Source of the DNA: Colwellia sp. Arc7-D
GTDB lineage: Bacteria; Pseudomonadota; Gammaproteobacteria; Enterobacterales; Alteromonadaceae
Direction of reading: 5' to 3'
NCBI RefSeq assembly: GCF_003061515.1
Contig: NZ_CP028924.1
Location: 2,728,001 to 2,792,000, forward strand
DNA length: 64,000 nt
Shown: in pieces, positions 55,883 through 64,000 of the stretch
Layout of the letters: every line of letters starts with the position of its first letter
How positions within the stretch are numbered: position 1 is the first letter of the stretch
The notes under the pieces: generated by a model
What the model was told of the DNA's origin: nothing
The model's database searches: none
Seen by the model: the letters and a program-made list of their open reading frames with translations, nothing else
Position numbers and translations under genes: made by a program

Positions 55883-56208
55883 TCAATGACCTAGTTTATT
55901 GAGTGATGCAAATTCATGCACTTAAGTTAATATTTTTAAACTCGTGCTTTCAAGTTAATGCTACTATTTTATGACAAGAGCAGTCGAAAGTCTGCACGAA
56001 AAAATTTACATCAGCATATACACCTAAGTTAATTTTTATTCTGTAATAGTAACCTATCACTGACATTTCATCGCGTTAATCGATATACTTCAGGTACGTT
56101 GATATTTTCAACTTTACAAAAACATAAACTTTTGTCTCCTCACCTGAGTTTTCACCCGTTTATGTTTCTTTACTAAAAAAATATCCAGCAGGAGTTATTC
56201 TTTACTTA
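55883..56208. promoter_or_regulatory. Divergent intergenic region
   Basis: 326 AT-rich bases between the leftward 2H gene and the rightward membrane-protein gene. No strong promoter, operator or structured element was recognised. Confidence 0.4.
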
Positions 56209-56577
56209 ATGCTTTCTTCCATCAGTCCAGAACTTTTTAATTATATTGCCATTACATTTGCCCGATTTAAATGGCAACTTTTAGCGTGGAGTTGTTTTTT
56301 CTTCATATTATTTATTGGTTTACAGACACAAATTCAACTTAAAACACCGAGTGTATTAGTTTGGTTAGCGATCTTAATATTATTTATTGCGATTGAAAGC
56401 TTGATAGTGGCTGCGTTTATGTTTTTCTTTCAGGTGCTACCTTCAACTCGAGAGGAGAATGTGTCTTTGTTTAAGTTTTATCGAGCCATAGAGTGGTGTG
56501 AAACAATACTATTTACGGTGTTACTCCCCTTGCCAATAGTATTGTTTATTTATGCTTTTATCCGCTTAGCTATTTAA
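56209..56577 (+). CDS. Small membrane protein of unknown function
   Basis: A 122-residue protein with three hydrophobic segments (~20-38, ~49-75, ~97-120), probably an inner-membrane protein. No family was recognised. The only ribosome-site candidate (GGAG) is about 14 bases before the ATG, so the exact start is uncertain. It is convergent with ligA and ends 13 bases before it. Confidence 0.55.
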   Translation: MLSSISPELFNYIAITFARFKWQLLAWSCFFFILFIGLQTQIQLKTPSVLVWLAILILFIAIESLIVAAFMFFFQVLPSTREENVSLFKFYRAIEWCETILFTVLLPLPIVLFIYAFIRLAI

Positions 56578-56590
56578 CTGTTTCTCTATC

Positions 56591-58678
<2,088 letters not shown>

Positions 58679-58763
58679 TTACTTTGAAGGTGAATATTTT
58701 ACCGTCAACAATATATTTTTATTTAACTTATATTATTGACGATAAATTTTAGCGATAAGAATA

Positions 58764-59888
58764 TTAAAGTGAGCCGATACGACTTTTGCGCTCAAACTCG
58801 CGAATTAGACCAATATAATGTTGCTCGGTTTGTTTGGTCATTACACTGCGCTTGTGATCTAGTAATTGCCCACGAAATTCTACGGCAAGCTGTTTTGCCG
58901 CATTTAACATTTGCTCAAATACTTCAAAAGCATCACCAGGGTTAGGTAAGGTCATAAAAAGTGTGATGCCTTGCGTGCTAAAGTTTTCGATATCATCTAA
59001 ATTAAATGTCCCTGGATTCATCATATTCGCTAAGCTAAAAGTAACTTTACCGTTACCTGCGTTATCTTGATGACGGTGAAATATATTCATTTCGCCGTAT
59101 TTCATGCCTAAGGTCAACAATGAGGGTAATAACGCAGCACCCGACATACTTCGCCCTTCTGGCATGACAACAGATAACACGATAACTTGTGGCTCAATTT
59201 CAACAGGCGCTGGTTTTTTGTTTTCATTGGTCGCCGATATACTCGGCATATCCTTTATTGCTTCATCACCAAAGTTAATTTCCATTTGGTTGCGTTTAAC
59301 AACAGGTTTACGCACGCTTTTTTTACGTGAAACGGGTTTATTTATTAGTATTTCTGGCTTTGCTTGAGTCACAGGCTGTTGATAAACCGGTTCAGAATAT
59401 ATCGGTTTTTTAACAATAACTTCTTTACTATCTTCAAGATCAACCTCAGATTCAGAAAGTAACTCTTCGCCGTAATTAGGTGCATCTGATAAGGCTTGCT
59501 GTTTTAAATGCTCAGGTACAGCTTCGGTATCATTGAGTAACTCACCAAAGTTATCACCTTGTTCATGAAATTTGTCTTCAAAATTTCGAGGAGGAATTGC
59601 GCTAGGCATAGGTTCATCACTGTGGAAATCAGCATGGCTTTCAACCTGATGAGATTTTACAACACCATCTGCTTGAGCGTTTGAACCGACCACTTTAGGT
59701 TTACTTACGCCATCTTGATCAAATCCAGAACCATCGAAACCGCGCGACTGAGGCACAACTGGCTCCGCCTTAGCTTTCAATTTATAAGGATTTTTATTTT
59801 TTCTTATGGTCCAGTAACCATGAATAAAAATGGCTGCTATCACGATAGCACTGATAATAATTAATGTATTTCTGAAATTATCTTCCAT
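58764..59888 (-). CDS. zipA: Cell division protein ZipA
   Basis: A 374-residue divisome protein that tethers FtsZ to the membrane. It has an N-terminal transmembrane anchor (LIIISAIVIAAIFIHGYW, residues ~9-26) followed by a basic patch, a long acidic/Pro-Gln-rich linker, and the C-terminal FtsZ-binding domain (from about residue 230: VIVLSVVMPEGRSMSGAAL; ITLFMTLPNPGDAFEVFEQML). The linker is longer than in E. coli. It sits 14 bases after smc and upstream of ligA. Confidence 0.95.
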   Translation of the reverse strand: MEDNFRNTLIIISAIVIAAIFIHGYWTIRKNKNPYKLKAKAEPVVPQSRGFDGSGFDQDGVSKPKVVGSNAQADGVVKSHQVESHADFHSDEPMPSAIPPRNFEDKFHEQGDNFGELLNDTEAVPEHLKQQALSDAPNYGEELLSESEVDLEDSKEVIVKKPIYSEPVYQQPVTQAKPEILINKPVSRKKSVRKPVVKRNQMEINFGDEAIKDMPSISATNENKKPAPVEIEPQVIVLSVVMPEGRSMSGAALLPSLLTLGMKYGEMNIFHRHQDNAGNGKVTFSLANMMNPGTFNLDDIENFSTQGITLFMTLPNPGDAFEVFEQMLNAAKQLAVEFRGQLLDHKRSVMTKQTEQHYIGLIREFERKSRIGSL

Positions 59889-59902
59889 TACCTAACCTAT
59901 TC

Positions 59903-62900
59903 TTATACTTCTGCCATGGCGATTGCTTCGTCAATATCTACCGCTACCATACGTGAAACACCTGGTTCAAACATGGTTACTCCGGTTAAATGTGACGCCA
60001 TCTCCATAGCTATTTTGTTATGACTTATATATATAAATTGCACTGTTTGCGACATTTCTCGCACTAGATTACAAAAACGACTGACATTTGCATCATCTAA
60101 AGGTGCATCCACTTCATCAAGTAAACAAAATGGAGCAGGATTCAATCGAAAAATCGCGAACACTAATGATAATGCGGTCAGCGCTTTTTCTCCACCAGAT
60201 AATAGATGAATTGTGCTATTTTTTTTCCCTGGCGGTCTAGCCATGATGGTAACTCCTGTTTCCAGTAAGTCTTCACCTGTTAACGTTAAATACGCTTGAC
60301 CTCCTCCAAAGACCTTAGGAAATAGCACCTGTAGGTCTTTATTAACCTGATCAAAGGTTAATTTAAACTTATGACGGCTTTCTTTATCAATTTTAGCTAT
60401 GGCCGCTTCTAACGTAGTTATTGCATTATTAAGGTCTTGATCTTGTTGGTCAAGATAACTTTTACGTTCAAACTGTGTTTCGTATTCTTCAATGGCGGCT
60501 AAATTTATTGCTCCTAACATTTGTATGTCTTTAGCCAACTTGATTAAATGCGCCTGCCAAATTGACTCTTTAGCGTTTTCAGGCATAGCCTCAACCACAT
60601 TGTCGATACTTTGTTGTAGTTCAGCTAACACCTCTAAGGCGCTTTCAGCCCTTAATTTAAAACCTTCACTGTCTAGCTGTAAGCGTGCTAATTGCTCATT
60701 AAGACCACTGATTTTATTTTGACTGGTTTTTTGTTGTATTTCTAATTCAGCTAAACGTGTTTGGCTGTCATTCAAGGTTTTTTGATTAAATTGCAATTTC
60801 TCATTAATGGCCGTTAAATTATCAAGCCATTGTGGCAATTGCAGTTCAAACTCTTGAATTGGTTGGCTGTTGTCAGTAAAAACTTGGCTATTACTGGTTA
60901 ACCTTTGAGTTAGTAAATTAACATTTTCTTGATTTGAGCGAATACTCTGCTCGCGCTGCAAACGCTGACTTTTAAGCTGCTCAACCACTAAACTCAGCTG
61001 ATGTCTGCTTTGATGTAATGTTTGGCTTCGTGCTTGTATTACTTCTATTGTTTGCTGCAACTCGGTTTGTTGTTGAGAGAAATCATCAACGCTAGGTGCA
61101 GTGTTATCGAATACTTGAGTTAATTGACGTTGAAATTCAGTTAACTTTTGCTTAGCCGACAATTCACTTTTGAGCAGTGCTTCTACTTCCTGAGTTAATT
61201 TATATTGCTGACTTTGTTGTTGTTGATTCGCCTGAGCTTCTAGTGAAATAGCATTATCGCATTCGTTAAGCTTAGTTTGTTGTAGCGTGATATTTTCGCT
61301 ATTAGCATTTTTTTCCAGCGTTAATAAGGCTAGCTTTTCAGTTATTTGTTTTTGATTATGCTCAATGCTTTGTTGACTGTTGATAAGCTGTTCAAGCGCT
61401 AATTGCTCAGTATCAAGCTGACGCTGTAAGCTAATATAATCATAGCCTTGTTCAAGCTTCCCTTTGGTTAACATATGATGATGTAACCATGTTCCATCCG
61501 GACAAATGACACTTTCATGGCTCGCTAAACTTGATAGTTTTTGCTTGGCCTCAAGGTAGTTCTCTGCCAATAAAATACCGTTGAAGTATGTTGTTAAAAC
61601 GTTAACTCCACTGACTTTACTGGCTAAAGTGTTAGTTTTTATCACCGGATTACTATGACCATTATTCGCACTATTTTGCTCAGAGCTTTGGTCAATAGCT
61701 TGCTCTATGCTCTGGTAAATAAAACACAAGTTTTCCGCACTTAAGTTACCTTCTGCATCCGCGTTAGGTAAACCATTAACCACATGCCCAGCTAACCAGT
61801 GAGATAACACTACTTCGGTCGCTTGCTCCCAACCTTCTTCTACATCAAGTTGACTTTGTAATGTCACAAAGTCGGTCATATTTTGCTGATTAAACCATGT
61901 GGCTTGTTTTTCACTCCAAGGAGACTTATCGCTAAGCTTTACCTGCAACTCTGTTATTTTTTGATATTTCACTGTAAGTTGAGCTGAAATCACCGCAAGT
62001 TGTTGGTTTAAGTCTACTGATGTTTTTTGTAGCTTTGTTTCTTTCTCGGCTAACTCGTTATGCAGATTTTTCAGTTTTGATAAGGCGGCTACAACGTTAT
62101 TTTTCTGTTGTTGTAACGCTTGCTCTCCGCCATTTTCAAGTAAAGGTTGCAAGGCGATTTGTTCGCGCAAATTAGTTACTTGCTGCTTAACCTGTTCGAT
62201 AATGGTTTCTTGTTGAGTAATGTTAGCCTGCAAGGTTTGTTTTTGCTGTTGGTTCGCATTACGTTTTTTCTGTTCTTGCTGCCATTGGCTTTGCAACTCT
62301 TTTAGTTGAGCTTGATGTTGCGTTAATTCACTTTGACAAGCTTCTAAAGCCGCTTCTATTGTTTGTAACTCAGGTTGTTGTTCATTCAGTTGTGTATTGC
62401 ACAACGTTAATTGTTCTTGTTCAGCTAATATTAATTGTTGTGCATTTAGTAATTGTTGCTGAGTAAGTTCATTATCGGTTTGAGTTTTGTCTGATTGTTC
62501 TTTTAAGTATTTAACTTGCTGCTCTGCACGAGCAATATCTTGGGTGACATTAAGCTTTTGTTGATGCAACGTTTGGTTATTATCATTACACGCATTCATG
62601 GTTGCTTTTAGTTCAATGATCACAACATCATTTTGACTTTGCTCAGCATTTTGGCTTGCCACTTTATTTTCAAGTGCAACTATACGTGTTTGATGCTGTT
62701 GACGTTGTTGATCAAATTTTTGCCAGCGTAAAACGGCCAGTTCAGCTTTATATTTTCGTTCTTGTTGTTTTAGTGTACGAAAGCGTTTAGCTGCTTGTGC
62801 TTGTTGATGCAGTTTATCAATTTGTAAATCAAGCTCAAGGCGAATGTCGTTGAGTCGAGCTAGGTTTTCTCGGGTATGTCGTATTCTGGTTTCTGTTTCT

Positions 62901-63433
62901 TTGCGACGTTCTTTATATTTTGAAATGCCAGCCGCTTCTTCGATAAATATGCGTAATTCTTGCGGCTTGGACTCAATTAAGCGAGAAATAGTGCCTTGCT
63001 CGATAATAGCGTAACTGCGAGGACCTAAACCGGTTCCTAAAAAAATATCGGTAATATCGCGTCGTCGACACTTTGTACCATTTAAAAAATAGGTATTAGT
63101 ACTTTCACGGTTAACCACTCGGCGTACTGAGACTTCAGTACGATCTGCCATGTTACCTTGAATGCGGCCTTGGGTATTATCAAATACAAGTTCAACGCTA
63201 GCTTGGCCAATAGGCTTTCTGCTGGCTGCACCATTAAAAATAACATCAGTCATGGCTTCGCCGCGAAGATTTTTCGCTGAGCTTTCGCCTAATACCCAAC
63301 GAACGGCGTCAATAATATTCGATTTTCCACAACCGTTTGGCCCAACAATTGCGGTCATTTGTTGTTCAAAGGGGACTTTGGTGGGATCGACAAAGGATTT
63401 AAAACCTGCCAATTTTATATGCTTGAGTCGCAT
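59903..63433 (-). CDS. smc: Chromosome segregation ATPase SMC
   Basis: A 1176-residue SMC protein. The N-terminal head has Walker A GPNGCGKSN; long coiled coils (~170-500 and ~680-1000, Gln-rich) flank a hinge near 515-660; the C-terminal head has signature LSGGEKALTALSLVFAIF and Walker B FCLLDEVDAPL. With ScpAB it organises and segregates the chromosome; this order uses SMC or MukB depending on lineage. The start is placed at ATG 63433 (MRLKHIKLAGFKSF), the family's normal N-terminus, rather than the GTG seven codons earlier. Confidence 0.96.
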   Translation of the reverse strand: MRLKHIKLAGFKSFVDPTKVPFEQQMTAIVGPNGCGKSNIIDAVRWVLGESSAKNLRGEAMTDVIFNGAASRKPIGQASVELVFDNTQGRIQGNMADRTEVSVRRVVNRESTNTYFLNGTKCRRRDITDIFLGTGLGPRSYAIIEQGTISRLIESKPQELRIFIEEAAGISKYKERRKETETRIRHTRENLARLNDIRLELDLQIDKLHQQAQAAKRFRTLKQQERKYKAELAVLRWQKFDQQRQQHQTRIVALENKVASQNAEQSQNDVVIIELKATMNACNDNNQTLHQQKLNVTQDIARAEQQVKYLKEQSDKTQTDNELTQQQLLNAQQLILAEQEQLTLCNTQLNEQQPELQTIEAALEACQSELTQHQAQLKELQSQWQQEQKKRNANQQQKQTLQANITQQETIIEQVKQQVTNLREQIALQPLLENGGEQALQQQKNNVVAALSKLKNLHNELAEKETKLQKTSVDLNQQLAVISAQLTVKYQKITELQVKLSDKSPWSEKQATWFNQQNMTDFVTLQSQLDVEEGWEQATEVVLSHWLAGHVVNGLPNADAEGNLSAENLCFIYQSIEQAIDQSSEQNSANNGHSNPVIKTNTLASKVSGVNVLTTYFNGILLAENYLEAKQKLSSLASHESVICPDGTWLHHHMLTKGKLEQGYDYISLQRQLDTEQLALEQLINSQQSIEHNQKQITEKLALLTLEKNANSENITLQQTKLNECDNAISLEAQANQQQQSQQYKLTQEVEALLKSELSAKQKLTEFQRQLTQVFDNTAPSVDDFSQQQTELQQTIEVIQARSQTLHQSRHQLSLVVEQLKSQRLQREQSIRSNQENVNLLTQRLTSNSQVFTDNSQPIQEFELQLPQWLDNLTAINEKLQFNQKTLNDSQTRLAELEIQQKTSQNKISGLNEQLARLQLDSEGFKLRAESALEVLAELQQSIDNVVEAMPENAKESIWQAHLIKLAKDIQMLGAINLAAIEEYETQFERKSYLDQQDQDLNNAITTLEAAIAKIDKESRHKFKLTFDQVNKDLQVLFPKVFGGGQAYLTLTGEDLLETGVTIMARPPGKKNSTIHLLSGGEKALTALSLVFAIFRLNPAPFCLLDEVDAPLDDANVSRFCNLVREMSQTVQFIYISHNKIAMEMASHLTGVTMFEPGVSRMVAVDIDEAIAMAEV

Positions 63434-63627
63434 TAAATCGAAAAACCTAATCACAGTATCTATTGGTTAAAATTTTGTAACCTAATAGAATTAACATTAA
63501 ACATCAGTAACTATCGACACTGTATCAGACATTGATGTATTTTGTAACATCACAATACTGTTCATATCATGCTAAGGATCCTATAATCGTGCTATGAATA
63601 TCAATTAGTTAGGTTAATAAAACAACA

Positions 63628-64000
63628 ATGAACAATAATAGCAAACCCCATTTAGCAAACGGTGGTGCCGGATATTTTATCAAAGGCTTTGAGTTGATCC
63701 GTACCCCTGGAATTCGTCGCTTCGTATTTATTCCATTATCGGTAAATTTAGTGCTGTTTAGCTATGCTTTTTATTATATGTTTTTACAGCTAGAAAGTTA
63801 CATGTTGACCCTAGAAGATTGGTTAGGTGAGTCGTTTTCATGGCTAAGCAATTTCATTTGGCCATTAGCAGTATTATTTATTTTAGTGGTATTTTCATTT
63901 ATCTTCAGTTCTGTCGCCAATTGGTTAGCTGCCCCCTTTAATGGACTGCTCTCAGAAAAAGTAGAAGCCTTGTTAACAGATCAACCCTTACATGAAGGTA
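63628..64000 (+). CDS. cysZ: CysZ/EI24-family membrane protein, N-terminal part
   Basis: The frame is open from ATG 63628 to the window end (about 124 codons). It begins GGAGYFIKGFELIRTPGIRRFVFIPLSVNLVLFSY (cited in part), the EI24/CysZ opening, followed by transmembrane segments at ~35-52 and ~72-95 and ANWLAAPFNGLLSEKVE. CysZ helps sulfate entry for cysteine synthesis. It is divergent from smc-zipA-ligA, a known cysZ-zipA-ligA neighbourhood. The C-terminus is missing. Confidence 0.9.
   Translation, partial: MNNNSKPHLANGGAGYFIKGFELIRTPGIRRFVFIPLSVNLVLFSYAFYYMFLQLESYMLTLEDWLGESFSWLSNFIWPLAVLFILVVFSFIFSSVANWLAAPFNGLLSEKVEALLTDQPLHEG

Overview
The window looks like a chromosomal contig from a marine gammaproteobacterium of the Colwellia/Thalassotalea type (order Alteromonadales). 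The evidence is AT-rich DNA, gammaproteobacterial gene clusters (ftsH-folP-glmM-tpiA-secG-tRNA-Leu, carAB-greA, ligA-zipA-smc next to cysZ), a TTG-started carA as in E. coli, and a MetJ-type operator. The genus is inferred; no rRNA gene is present.

Bases 1 to about 9378 are accessory. A secreted lamin-tail-domain protein runs off the left edge. It is followed by a hairpin-rich gap, a DUF4238 protein and a DUF4145/Sel1-like protein. Next comes a compact block read leftwards: P4-family integrase, AlpA-like regulator, Toprim primase, RepA-like helicase, an iteron-like array and a small terminase subunit. This block abuts the 3' end of tRNA-Leu(GAG). The order int-alpA-pri-rep-ori-terS without capsid or tail genes is that of a phage satellite (PICI-like). 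No second attachment site was found, so the far end is undefined.

Bases 9378 to 25.5 kb are mainly housekeeping: tRNA-Leu, secG, tpiA, glmM, folP, ftsH, rlmE (all leftward), yhbY and a rhodanese (rightward), then greA, carB, carA, dapB, an NTF2-like protein, fklB and a panE-like reductase (leftward).

Bases 25.8 to 29.1 kb carry a three-gene operon: a lipoprotein resembling SBP56/methanethiol oxidase, an MbnH/MauG-like di-haem protein and an MbnP-like protein. It is a probable copper-linked periplasmic system without methanobactin biosynthesis genes.

Bases 29.7 to 41.3 kb form a mannitol/polyol catabolic cluster: porin, ABC transporter (binding protein, two permeases, ATPase), mannitol dehydrogenase, HAD hydrolase, SorC-type regulator, fructokinase and glucose-6-phosphate isomerase. 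Mannitol would be imported, oxidised to fructose, phosphorylated and fed into central metabolism. The ATPase is frameshifted at a C-run. Downstream lie a small ORF, a protein fusing two periplasmic-binding domains (the second a paralogue of the transporter's binding protein), a class III fructose-1,6-bisphosphatase and class II aldolase.

Bases 48 to 56.6 kb hold a NhaC-family transporter behind a near-consensus promoter with a MetJ box (probable methionine transporter MetT), an M48 lipoprotein protease, a two-component system, two spondin-domain secreted proteins, a secreted 2H-phosphoesterase-like protein and a small membrane protein. The right end is ligA, zipA, smc and the start of cysZ.
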